A DNA stretch of 21,603 bases, from NCBI GenBank assembly GCA_024641365.1, contig JAHEDF010000013.1:1-21603 (forward strand). Reading direction: 5' to 3'. The first letter of the stretch is position 1. Every line of letters begins with the position of its first letter. The position numbers and the translations under genes are program-made. The notes beneath the pieces are model-generated. The model saw nothing but the letters and a program-made list of their open reading frames with translations, had not been told where the DNA came from and searched no databases. Positions 7,387 to 15,476 of the stretch are shown in pieces. The stretch is from Planctomycetota bacterium. GTDB lineage: Bacteria > Planctomycetota > UBA11346.

Positions 7387-8697
7387 ATGACTAATCGTAA
7401 TCATAACCGAAGTATATTATCAGCATTCCTGTTAGTGTTAATGAGCTTTTCATGTTGTTGTCGAACATGGACAATGGAATGGCAATTGAGTCCATCGGAA
7501 AATAAAGGACGAATGGGTCAGTACACGGTGTCGACACCAATAAAAGAATGTAATTATCATGTGTATGTCCCGCAAAATTACAGTGATGATAAGCCAGCTG
7601 GTATATTTATTTTTGTTCATGGCACCGGTTCTGCAGCAGACAATAAAAACTTTCGCTTATCCAAGATATTTTTAGATAATTTACATATGATTGGCATACA
7701 CATGCAATTTTTAGATGGTAGGCCATCGGTTAATTGTTCTGAAAAAATTAAAGCATCAGAGTATGCTGTAGCTCAAGTCCAAGAAGATTATAAAATAATT
7801 CCTGGCCGGGGTGTCATTTCAAGTTTTTCAGAAGGTGGCTATTGGCAACATATGTATTTTAATGTTTATAAAGATAAAATGGCCCCAGACAAACAGTGGC
7901 CATTTATGCACCATCACGTAATGAGTGCCAACTGGTCACGGCCAACAGCAGATAAAACTTTTATGAGCTATTATATTGCTTGCGGTAATCCTAAAAAACC
8001 AGGAGGCGGAGATAATGGCATAGGATATATGAATCCACTATATGCAATGACCATCAAAGCAGAAACCCAACAAACTTTTTATAGTATGTCAAAGAACCAA
8101 GGACATGCGCCCTATAAGGAAGATTTCATCGAGTCAGTAGAGCAATTCAAAATTATAGACGTTATCAAAGCGCCATTCCTTTATGAACCAGACTGGTCAG
8201 GGAAAGAACTCGCACAAATTGCAGCTCAAGCAAATGTTCGTAATTTTCAAACGGCCTTGAAAGCGCTTGAAAAGGTTGAGGGGAATAAAACGACTAATAA
8301 AGAAAAAGCGCGATTATTAAAAGGAAAAATAGAACAGCGTATAAATGAGGTATGCTCAATGGCCAATGAATTGCTATTAAAAGACATTATACTTACTGAA
8401 AATTATATGCCGATAATTTTAAAACAATTAGGCAGCCTTCCGCAAGGAAAAATTTTGGCAGATTCTTGGAATGCGGCTCGGAAAAGCGCTAGTTACAAAC
8501 GAGCAATAGAGTTGAATTATTCTTTTCGCAATGAGTTTGTAAACCTGATGGGCATTAACTATAAGAAACTAGATTATGGAGTAGTCTATGATCAATATAT
8601 CCCATTATTAAGGGAGTGCGTACAGGTTGCAGGCGAAAAATCACAACTAGGAAAAATGGCTGTTAAATTAATTGAATTTACAGGAAGCCATCAATGA
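7387..8697 (+). CDS. secreted alpha/beta hydrolase (esterase-like), first gene of the PSCyt/DUF1552 operon
   Basis: 436 residues. AAGGAG (7376-7381) sits five bases before the ATG. The N-terminus is a signal peptide ending in Ser-Cys-Cys-Cys (about 22-25); the lipobox is poor, so I do not claim a lipoprotein. The alpha/beta-hydrolase core runs about 50-255: the beta-strand and oxyanion loop IFIFVHGTGSAADN (73-86), a nucleophile elbow SFSEGG with Ser148 (146-151), and a candidate catalytic His240 in NQGHAPY. The layout resembles secreted PHB-depolymerase/LpqC-like or carbohydrate esterases. About 170 C-terminal residues are helical, charged and unassigned. It precedes the cytochrome-like gene by 100 bp on the same strand, so I infer one operon and a periplasmic ester-cleaving role. 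Substrate unknown. Confidence 0.75.
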   Translation: MTNRNHNRSILSAFLLVLMSFSCCCRTWTMEWQLSPSENKGRMGQYTVSTPIKECNYHVYVPQNYSDDKPAGIFIFVHGTGSAADNKNFRLSKIFLDNLHMIGIHMQFLDGRPSVNCSEKIKASEYAVAQVQEDYKIIPGRGVISSFSEGGYWQHMYFNVYKDKMAPDKQWPFMHHHVMSANWSRPTADKTFMSYYIACGNPKKPGGGDNGIGYMNPLYAMTIKAETQQTFYSMSKNQGHAPYKEDFIESVEQFKIIDVIKAPFLYEPDWSGKELAQIAAQANVRNFQTALKALEKVEGNKTTNKEKARLLKGKIEQRINEVCSMANELLLKDIILTENYMPIILKQLGSLPQGKILADSWNAARKSASYKRAIELNYSFRNEFVNLMGINYKKLDYGVVYDQYIPLLRECVQVAGEKSQLGKMAVKLIEFTGSHQ

Positions 8698-8797
8698 AAT
8701 GACGTTAATCTTAGCATTCGATAGAGAGCCATGAATAAAAGGTAAAAAAGCATTTCTAAACAGTGACAACATAAGCTATTAATAAGGAGATGGCATC

Positions 8798-11254
8798 ATG
8801 AGTAAAGCTTTAGTAACGACAATTCGCATGAGTATGATTGTAATCTTTCTCATAAACAACTATGCTGTAGCGGCAGAACAAAGCGGGAAGTCAGATGAAA
8901 GGGTATTGAAAAAGCAGTCTGAATTTTTATCAACCTTTTTACAAAATAATTGCATCAATTGTCATGGTTCAAAAAAGCAGAAAGGTGATGTGCGATTAGA
9001 TACTATTAATCCAGACATTGCCAACCATGCAGATGTGGCAAAATGGCAGGATATCCTTGATGTATTAAATACGGGCGACATGCCGCCAAAAGAAGAGAAG
9101 CGACCAAATTCTAACGATCTACAAAATGCGATTGGAATTATTACAGATAATGTTCAAGACGCTCATAAGCGACTGGCCGCAACAGGCGGCGTCATTAAAA
9201 TGCGACATTTAACAAAAAGAGAGTATCTCGGTAGTATCGCTGATCTTTTTGGTGCTGATGTGCCGCGTGATATATTACCAAATGATGTTAGCGCCGGTTT
9301 TGACACCAATGGTTCAAATCAGTTTTTTTCGCTGAAGCAGTATGAAGATTTTTATGGTGCGGGGAAAGAAATCGTAAAAAGGAATATAAAATCTTACCTG
9401 TCACCATTGCCAAAACCGACAGCTGTACGGCACGACCCTGAAATAATCCCATATAACACAGCAAAGATGCAATATGAGCAACTTCAAAAAGTAATGGAGC
9501 TCATAGATGCTAAGGCCCCAATCACTGAAATTATTAAAGTGGATCCTAAAGTGGCAGATGAGGGACAAATAAAATTGTTTGTAAAAAGATTTCCAGATAA
9601 GCTTAAAGGTTTACAAGCACGTTACGAGACATTTAAAGATAAACAGGGCATTGCACGTGGATTCTCCTATTCGGTCAATGTGACACCCTGTAGCCTCTAT
9701 GAGTTCAGCATTAATGCAGAAGAAGTCGGCAATAGTGAAGCACAGATATTAGTAAATAATAAAAATATTGGTTCGGTTAAGTTTTTAGCCGGGCAAAAAC
9801 AATCATCGAAAATATTGATCCCAATCGGACTCTTTGACTCGACAATTACAATTAGCGTTAATGGCTCTAGGGAAAGCGTATTCGATTACGCAACCATGTC
9901 AGGACCATATGCAAATGGCAAACGTGAAATATCATTCTTTGAATCAATTGTGAAATCGGTCGTGCAAAACGAAAAAGCTAGCAATGTGGACATAGCAACA
10001 ATGCTTACAAAGTTCGCGGATCGTGCTTTCCGATATCAAGGAGTTGATGATTCCTTTATCAGTGGCCTCATGAATACTTACCAATTGGAAAGAAAAACGG
10101 GAAAAAGTGTCGCTGATGCAATAATAGAACCGCTAACGGCAATAATATCTGCACCAGCATTTTTATACATTAAGGAGAAAAATGATGGCGTAAGAAAAGT
10201 ATTGAGTCAGTCTGAATTTGCTATTCGCTTATCATATTTTCTTTGGGGCGCGCCCCCTGATCAAGAGCTCTATGAATTAGTAAAAAAGAATAAGCTGACA
10301 AATAAAACCGAATTAATCGCGCAATGTGAGCGAATGTTGGCTTCGCCCAAAGCGGACATCTTTTTGACTGATTTCATTAATCAATGGTCACACATGAATC
10401 GTTTTGATGAAATAGACTTGCCCGTTAATCTTATTCGCAACGGCTTTGTTGATTCGGCAAGACAGGAGTTGAGTGAATTCTTTAAAGTCTTGGTGCGTGA
10501 AAACTTACCGCTTGATAACTTTATTAAATCCGATTTTGTTGTCGTTAATCAAAGATTGGCTCAGTATTACGGTCTAAAGGTTAGGGCCACCGATAATTTC
10601 CAAAAATATTCTATACCTCAAACCACGCCACGTGGTGGCATTTTAACCCAGGCAGCATTTTTAATAATGGGTACATCTGGTGCGCGGACCTCTCCAACCA
10701 TTCGCGGGATGATTATTCGCGAAAACTTTTTAAATGATACGATCCCTCCGCCGCCACCTGATGTCCCTGCCATAGAACAAGAAAAAAGTCAGAAATTAAC
10801 GGTCAAACAATTGGTTGAACGACATAAAAATATTCCGCAATGTGCGTCATGTCACAATAAAATAGATCCTGTAGGGTATGGATTGGAGAACTTTGATTAC
10901 CTTGGTAATTGGCGAGCCAGCGAGGTTTTGGGAGAAGTAGCTATGTCTGGTAAACGCCCAAAAAAGAATGAAAAGGCAAAAGTTCCTGAAACAGTTACTA
11001 TCAATGCAAGTGGATATGTAGGAGCTAATCAATTTAATGACTTTATTGGTTTGCAAAAAGTACTGCTACAAAATAAGGATAAATTAGCTCAATCAATTTA
11101 CGAATCGTTATTATCATACTCCATCGGTCGTGACCTTGAATTTGTAGATAGCCAAGATGTAACCGACCAATTAGGATTGCTCAAAAAGAATAATTATCCA
11201 CTTAAAGAAATGATAATAGCAATTATTTCTTCAAAAACTTTCGCGACCAAATAA
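8798..11254 (+). CDS. Planctomycete cytochrome C protein (PSCyt1-PSD3-PSD5-PSD4-PSCyt3-PSD2)
   Basis: 818 residues with signal peptide (MSKALVTTIRMSMIVIFLINNYAVAA) and AAGGAG eight bases before the ATG. Domains as I read them: PSCyt1 with haem motif CINCH (52-56), about 45-115; PSD3/DUF1587 from MRHLTKREYLGSIADLFG (about 135); a beta-rich insert at about 285-370 resembling a carbohydrate-binding module; PSD5/DUF1595 (about 395-460); PSD4/DUF1592 with EFAIRLSYFLWG (about 470-595); PSCyt3/DUF1588 with GGILTQAAFLIMGTSGARTSP and a second haem motif CASCH (682-686) followed by NKIDPVGYGLENFD; PSD2/DUF1585 at the end (LLSYSIGRDLEF). This is the usual order for the family, which is highly expanded in PVC bacteria and found with DUF1552 partners. 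Two CXXCH motifs suggest a periplasmic dihaem protein; its electron partner is unproven. The next gene starts 13 bp later. Confidence 0.93.
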   Translation: MSKALVTTIRMSMIVIFLINNYAVAAEQSGKSDERVLKKQSEFLSTFLQNNCINCHGSKKQKGDVRLDTINPDIANHADVAKWQDILDVLNTGDMPPKEEKRPNSNDLQNAIGIITDNVQDAHKRLAATGGVIKMRHLTKREYLGSIADLFGADVPRDILPNDVSAGFDTNGSNQFFSLKQYEDFYGAGKEIVKRNIKSYLSPLPKPTAVRHDPEIIPYNTAKMQYEQLQKVMELIDAKAPITEIIKVDPKVADEGQIKLFVKRFPDKLKGLQARYETFKDKQGIARGFSYSVNVTPCSLYEFSINAEEVGNSEAQILVNNKNIGSVKFLAGQKQSSKILIPIGLFDSTITISVNGSRESVFDYATMSGPYANGKREISFFESIVKSVVQNEKASNVDIATMLTKFADRAFRYQGVDDSFISGLMNTYQLERKTGKSVADAIIEPLTAIISAPAFLYIKEKNDGVRKVLSQSEFAIRLSYFLWGAPPDQELYELVKKNKLTNKTELIAQCERMLASPKADIFLTDFINQWSHMNRFDEIDLPVNLIRNGFVDSARQELSEFFKVLVRENLPLDNFIKSDFVVVNQRLAQYYGLKVRATDNFQKYSIPQTTPRGGILTQAAFLIMGTSGARTSPTIRGMIIRENFLNDTIPPPPPDVPAIEQEKSQKLTVKQLVERHKNIPQCASCHNKIDPVGYGLENFDYLGNWRASEVLGEVAMSGKRPKKNEKAKVPETVTINASGYVGANQFNDFIGLQKVLLQNKDKLAQSIYESLLSYSIGRDLEFVDSQDVTDQLGLLKKNNYPLKEMIIAIISSKTFATK

Positions 11255-11267
11255 ACAGGAGTCTAAA

Positions 11268-12536
11268 ATGAGTTCATTTAAAACAATTTCACGTCGTTCA
11301 TTTTTGTTATCTGCTACGGCTTGTTTGGCCTTGCCGGCATTGGATATGTACGCAGATACATCCGACAGTTCGATTGCGCAAAAGAAGCGAATGGTTTTTT
11401 TATCGCAGGGTTATGGACATTTACCTGCGTTTTATCCAGACAAAGCAGGAAAGTTTTCAGAAATTGGACTTACAGAGGGATTGTCTCCATTAAAAAAACA
11501 TCAAAAGGATTTCTCGCTATTGGGTAATTTATTAAACGTGGGAGCAACTAATCCACATCAGGGAAGTTTGACATTTTTAACTGGTGCTGCTTACAATAAT
11601 GCGAGATCAATGCAAAATACGATATCGTGCGATCAGATTGCAGCAGAACATCTTTGTAGCGACACTCGTTATCCGCATTTAACTCTCAGCACCAATGAAA
11701 AGGAAGGGCATGGAGAACGTTGTTTGTCGTTAGCCTGGGATAAATCAGGCAGTCCTATCGTGGGATTAAACAGCTCATTGGCTCTGTATGAAAAGCTATT
11801 TTCAACGACTGAATCCAAAGAGGCTATTCTGCAAAGAATTGCGACTCAGCGGAGCATCCTAGATAGTATGAAAGTAAATGCAAAATCTATAACTTCACAA
11901 ATTGCCAGCAGTGACAAACAAAAGTTAGAAGAATATTACCAAACAATACGTCAAATTGAAATAAATTTAAAGCGGCAAATTGAGTGGGCAAATACACCAA
12001 AGCCGTCAGCACCATTTTCATTTCCTGCTCAAATAGATGGAGAATTAGAAGTCCGGTTAATGTTTGATATGATTGTTCTGGCGTTTCAAACCAACCAGAC
12101 AGCAGTTTCTTCCTATATGATGCCATCTCAATCGGTGCTCACGAGTATGGGGATTACAATTCCGGTACATGCATTATCACACTATAACATTTCCGAAGAA
12201 CGGACCGAGGCAGCCGGACAAAGAGATAAAAAATGCACTGAGTTATTTGGTTATTTTTTGGATCGATTAAAAGAGACGAAAGACACCAGTGGTAAACGTA
12301 TTTATGATAGCTGCATTGTGAGTTATGGAACAAATATTCGATCTGCACACGGAATAAAAGGATTCCCAGTATTTTTATCTGGCGGCGCCATCAAAAATCT
12401 TCGTTTAGGCGAAAGCATTATGTTGCCCAAAGATACACCGCTAGCCAATGTCTGGTTAACTTTGCTACAACAAAGTGGTATCAACATTGATAAATTTAGT
12501 CACAGTACTGGGCCAATATCGGAATTGCTAACCTAA
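11268..12536 (+). CDS. DUF1552 protein, Tat-exported
   Basis: 422 residues. CAGGAG (11256-11261) lies six bases before the ATG and only 13 bp separate it from the upstream stop, so translation with the cytochrome-like gene is very likely linked. The N-terminus has a twin-arginine signal, SRRSFLLSATACLALPAL (Arg9-Arg10), meaning export of a folded protein. The mature part matches DUF1552 along its length: KKRMVFLSQGYGH, LTEGLSPLKKHQKDFSLLGNL, NPHQGSLTFLTGAA, SCDQIAAEHL, then HALSHYN and SYGTNIRSAHGIKGFPVFLSGGA near the end. The family is related in layout to DUF1501/sulfatase-like exported proteins, but no biochemical function is established to my knowledge. Pairing with PSCyt/PSD proteins is widespread in Planctomycetota and suggests a two-part periplasmic machine. 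Confidence 0.92.
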   Translation: MSSFKTISRRSFLLSATACLALPALDMYADTSDSSIAQKKRMVFLSQGYGHLPAFYPDKAGKFSEIGLTEGLSPLKKHQKDFSLLGNLLNVGATNPHQGSLTFLTGAAYNNARSMQNTISCDQIAAEHLCSDTRYPHLTLSTNEKEGHGERCLSLAWDKSGSPIVGLNSSLALYEKLFSTTESKEAILQRIATQRSILDSMKVNAKSITSQIASSDKQKLEEYYQTIRQIEINLKRQIEWANTPKPSAPFSFPAQIDGELEVRLMFDMIVLAFQTNQTAVSSYMMPSQSVLTSMGITIPVHALSHYNISEERTEAAGQRDKKCTELFGYFLDRLKETKDTSGKRIYDSCIVSYGTNIRSAHGIKGFPVFLSGGAIKNLRLGESIMLPKDTPLANVWLTLLQQSGINIDKFSHSTGPISELLT

Positions 12537-12576
12537 ACACTTTTATCTTTGACGAATTACAAAATAAAGCAAGTGT
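12537..12576 (+). promoter_or_regulatory. intercistronic hairpin between the DUF1552 gene and the last operon gene
   Basis: Starting at the base after the stop codon, ACACTT/AAGTGT (12537-12542 with 12571-12576), TTAT/ATAA and TTTG/CAAA can stack into one imperfect stem of 14 pairs with loop ACGAATTA. No T-run follows, so it is not a standard terminator. It could protect the upstream mRNA or reduce read-through. Confidence 0.35.
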
Positions 12577-12595
12577 ATGAAGGAAGTTAATTAAT

Positions 12596-13360
12596 ATGAA
12601 AAAGATTAATACAACAATTATTTTATTATTATTTGTATCGACAATGTCGATACTTATGTCTGTTGAAAGGCCTGAGCCATGGATGGTAATTCCTGACCAG
12701 AAAGTTGTGTCGCCAGATTTTACAAAATCAGGAGCGATTGACCCTGCTATTGGCAAGCCTCTATGGGGTGCAAAGTGGGAAGTTGTCGATGGTATGCTCC
12801 GTGGTAGTCCATCATCTCCAGAAGAACAAGCCGGGAAGACTAGCCATAACGGCGCAGATCCGCGCTTAATTTTAAGTGCGACGCCAGCAGAATATTTTGC
12901 TCAATTTTCTATTCGCTTCATTGGAGGCGAGAAATCTGGTAGTGAAGTACTCCCGCTGATTGACTTAGGCCACCATGTCTGTGCGTTAATTTTAGGTAAT
13001 GATAAAGGGCTTACTTTGACGATTGACCGAAAATCACAATTAATTGCACAAGATGAATCTTTCACATTTGAGAAGAATAAAAACTATTACATAAGTATCG
13101 AAGTTAAGGGGCCAGAAGTATTAATTCGTATTGCTGATGGCTCATTGAGCTACACATTATATGCGTTAAATAATTTCTTAGAGGGGAAAAAGCGCACGCT
13201 CGGTTTAGCGGGAGCCATACACAGCATTATTGAAATTGACGAAATGGCTATTTGGACCATTAAAGACGGTTTCCAGAGCAATTGGAGTGAGCGACGCGAC
13301 ACTTTGCCTAAAATAATACCAATTCAACTCAAAGAACCGCCCAAGAAAAAACCAAAGTGA
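12596..13360 (+). CDS. secreted beta-sandwich protein (DUF1080/concanavalin-like), last gene of the operon
   Basis: 254 residues beginning with a signal peptide (MKKINTTIILLLFVSTMSILMS); AAGGAAG lies about ten bases before the ATG. The mature part reads as a single jelly-roll of the DUF1080/LamG kind: KWEVVDGMLRGSP near the start (family style 'W.v.dG.L...'), PAEYFAQFSIRFIGG, ALILGNDKGLTLTIDRKSQ, NKNYYISIEVKGPEVLIRIADG (family style 'W....i.v.g..i...vdG') and IIEIDEMAIWTIK as the closing strand. DUF1080 domains are common in planctomycete secreted proteins; some are 3-keto-disaccharide hydrolases and others probably just bind glycans. I see no catalytic residues I could name. The gap after the DUF1552 gene is 59 bp. 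Tail is lysine/proline-rich. A binding partner of the cytochrome/DUF1552 pair is a reasonable guess. Confidence 0.65.
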   Translation: MKKINTTIILLLFVSTMSILMSVERPEPWMVIPDQKVVSPDFTKSGAIDPAIGKPLWGAKWEVVDGMLRGSPSSPEEQAGKTSHNGADPRLILSATPAEYFAQFSIRFIGGEKSGSEVLPLIDLGHHVCALILGNDKGLTLTIDRKSQLIAQDESFTFEKNKNYYISIEVKGPEVLIRIADGSLSYTLYALNNFLEGKKRTLGLAGAIHSIIEIDEMAIWTIKDGFQSNWSERRDTLPKIIPIQLKEPPKKKPK

Positions 13361-14162
13361 ATGTTATTCGGCAAACAACTTTGTGCACACACATATTTCA
13401 CGAACTCTGAAAAATTTCCACAAGATATTTTACCAAAGTGAATACAGTAAAAACAGAGAAGAATTTATGTGTCAGTAGCGTAGTCTGCTCAATGGGATCA
13501 GACCGTACAGGACATAGTGGATAACCAGAACAACCTCGAAAAGACCGGCACGTCATTTTACGAAATAACAATCCACAAAATTGATAATATAAATAATATA
13601 GAGGAAGGCTCATATCCAATAAAGGAAAGAGGAAGTAAAAGGCGCTAGTTGTTATTGGGTCAATAGCCGCCCTTAAAAAGTATAATAGTTCGTTTAGCCC
13701 GAGGGGAGAGGGCTTTTATCGGGTAAAATTATCATACCTTCGTGTAGCCTAAAATGATAAGCGCCGCAAAATAGATGAACTAAAGAAATATAAAATAGTC
13801 ATTATATACTTTACTAAAGCCATCACCTAAGAGATAAATTCATTGGTGGCTGAAGATGAGTAGGTTATTGTCGAATAAAACCTAATATGTCATTAGATGA
13901 TTTATTGTTGTGACATAAATAATAACTCTGCTAAAGAGTATATTATTCCATCTGCAAAGTGGATGATATCCGATCACCCGGGTGCTTCGGTACTGAGGAC
14001 AAAACACTCAGACTATGAGAAGGCTCAGCTGTTGTTAAATGGTGGTCTACAATTTTGGCAATTTATTGCCATTTCTGTTCATGATGTGACGAATTGGAAC
14101 CGAAGTAATTGTCGTAAAATAACATCATGTGCCTTAGACTTCCAACAATAACGGAGGTCACC
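13361..14162. other. gene-poor stretch, possible decayed DNA
   Basis: About 800 bp with no convincing gene. Visible items: a bulged hairpin at 13641-13671 (GGCG/CGCC, CTA/TAG, TTG/CAA); a perfect TATAAT at 13681-13686 without a good -35; AGCCC/GGGCT followed by TTTT at about 13696-13718, a weak terminator for the upstream operon; a TATGTCA/TGACATA dyad (13886-13892 and 13911-13917); and the 10-bp palindrome CACCCGGGTG at 13975-13984. A frame of 84 codons (13897-14151) ends just before the next gene's SD; it has no SD and no recognisable domain, so I leave it as doubtful. Confidence 0.6.
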
Positions 14163-14858
14163 ATGTTTTTTGTAATGCCTCAGAGAGCGCAGTCACAAGA
14201 AGTCCATCCCCAAGAAGTCCAACCATTAGTTGAGCCACCTTTAGTAGAGCAACACCAAGATCCACGTGATAAAAAGACTAAAGATTACCCTGCCGTTATA
14301 GGAATAGGCGTCATTGCCGTGTATGCCGTGTATATTGCGTGCATGGTGATCATGCGGCCAAAGGGACCAGATCCTCTCGTGATGATGCGTGATATATATA
14401 TTGCAGAGGTTCATTATCAGGGAGGCGGATATCGTGATAAAGATACCGATTGCGTGGGAGAATACGGCCTTCTCTCAGAATTATTGTCCTATCGAAAATA
14501 CGCCAAATATAATTCATTTCTCGATGAGTTAACGACGGAAGATGCAAACGGGTACTATAAAAACGGATCGTGGAGATATGCAGTTTATGTCCCGGCAACC
14601 GATGCATCAAAGGTAATTAAATTTAGGGCTGATGATGTGCCCTTGGATGAGTATACCATTAATCATAATACCCAAGAGCGGGATTTTTTCATTGTAGCTC
14701 AAAACATTAATGATTCGACCTGTCTCATAGCCGATGGCTCCGGGCATGTGCGAAAGGCAACAGGCAATATTAAAGAGGATATGCTAAAAATTATTAATTT
14801 AGACTATGATCATCGGGGGGATGGCGCTTTTGAGAAAAAGCTTGTTTCTAGGTATTAA
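14163..14858 (+). CDS. single-pass membrane protein with pseudopilin-like globular domain
   Basis: 231 residues. I start it at 14163 because GGAGG (14153-14157) lies five bases upstream; an in-frame ATG at 14127 has no SD. Residues 11-30 are five-residue repeats rich in Gln/Glu/Pro/Val (QEVHP, QEVQP, LVEPP, LVEQH), then a charged patch, then one membrane helix (about 42-64). The outer part resembles the globular half of type II/IV pseudopilins and DUF2950-like proteins: MMRDIYIAEVHYQGGGYRDK, then DTDCVGEYGLLSELLSY (compare 'D.DGVGEY.tL.eL'), WRYAVYVPATD. Unlike a true pilin, it has no prepilin peptidase site and the helix is not at the N-terminus. Role unknown; anchoring to the envelope is the safest statement. 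The following gene is convergent, 73 bp away. Confidence 0.7.
   Translation: MFFVMPQRAQSQEVHPQEVQPLVEPPLVEQHQDPRDKKTKDYPAVIGIGVIAVYAVYIACMVIMRPKGPDPLVMMRDIYIAEVHYQGGGYRDKDTDCVGEYGLLSELLSYRKYAKYNSFLDELTTEDANGYYKNGSWRYAVYVPATDASKVIKFRADDVPLDEYTINHNTQERDFFIVAQNINDSTCLIADGSGHVRKATGNIKEDMLKIINLDYDHRGDGAFEKKLVSRY
14196..14221 (+). repeat. tandem 15-bp-spaced CAAGAAGTCCA repeat inside the pseudopilin-like gene
   Basis: The 11-mer CAAGAAGTCCA occurs at 14196-14206 and 14211-14221, exactly 15 bp apart, encoding the QEV(H/Q)P pentapeptides. The following LVEPP/LVEQH units continue the five-residue rhythm at protein level. It probably arose by small tandem duplication in the cytoplasmic linker. Confidence 0.8.
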
Positions 14859-14931
14859 TAACCCCAATCAGCCTATGTGTTTTTATATGATTATTATGTA
14901 CGCGAATCAGTAACAAAATATTTTGGCATCA

Positions 14932-15372
14932 TTAATTAGGAACATATCCGCAATATAAACAGCGCTTCAGATTTACTGATAAAACACGATTGCAGTCAGG
15001 GCACACGTGTGATGCGGAATTTTGAAGTGCGATTGGTAACGTAATGCCAAGCAACTTTCGAAGTTCATCACAATCAAGTCCGCCATCATTTGTGCCAGCC
15101 AAATCATCGATTTGTTTGACTTCCATTTGCAAATCGTTTGGTGTCTTGCCCGTATCGGCTACATATTTTCGCACTAATAAAACATTGAGCATCGACAACA
15201 TGGCGACATCGTTTTCAAGTTTTTCGATGCGTCGATTTAAGCCTTTAATTCAAGAAGAGTTTTCTATTTCTTGATTTGCTCGTTCGGACATACGCAATTG
15301 CATCGTGCGGCTATTTTCATCGATATCGCGAAGGTGATTTGCTTGTGCTTGTTCAGGAAAGATGAAATCAAG
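14932..15372 (-). pseudogene. zinc-ribbon coiled-coil small protein, disrupted by in-frame TGA
   Basis: The intact 3' frame (15201-14932, 89 codons) ends in a zinc ribbon, CPDCNRVLSV...RCLYCGY, with two CXXC pairs. The same frame is coherent further upstream: from 15372 it reads LDFIFPEQAQANHLRDIDENS, then MSERANQEIENSS, then TGA at 15252-15250, then IKGLNRRIEKLENDVAMLSMLNVLLVRKYV, a continuous amphipathic helix. PVC genomes encode, as I recall them, small proteins of this plan (FPEQAQ start, coiled coil, C-terminal CPxCG...CxYCG). Here the expected Met position is a Leu codon (CTT) and a stop interrupts the helix, so I read it as decaying. Alternatively a short product starts at ATG 15201, which has no SD. 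It follows the toroid-protein gene on the same strand by about 105 bp. A sequencing error at one base is possible. Confidence 0.5.
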
Positions 15373-15476
15373 GAGGTCCCTGTTTTTAATTCCAAAAGGA
15401 AAGGAGTTTGAAGTAAAAAAGCAGGCACATCATTTCAAAGGAGCTGAAATTTTGTGTAACATATTATTTGTATTGC

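Noticed and set aside
8762..8771. GTGACAACAT near 8763, repeated near 16697.
   Set aside because: A ten-base match between intergenic segments is expected several times in this amount of sequence, and orientation relative to genes differs.
13897..14151. 84-codon plus-strand frame ending just before the pseudopilin-like gene.
   Set aside because: No SD, no recognisable motif, and it sits in a region without coding character; kept only as a remark in the region entry.
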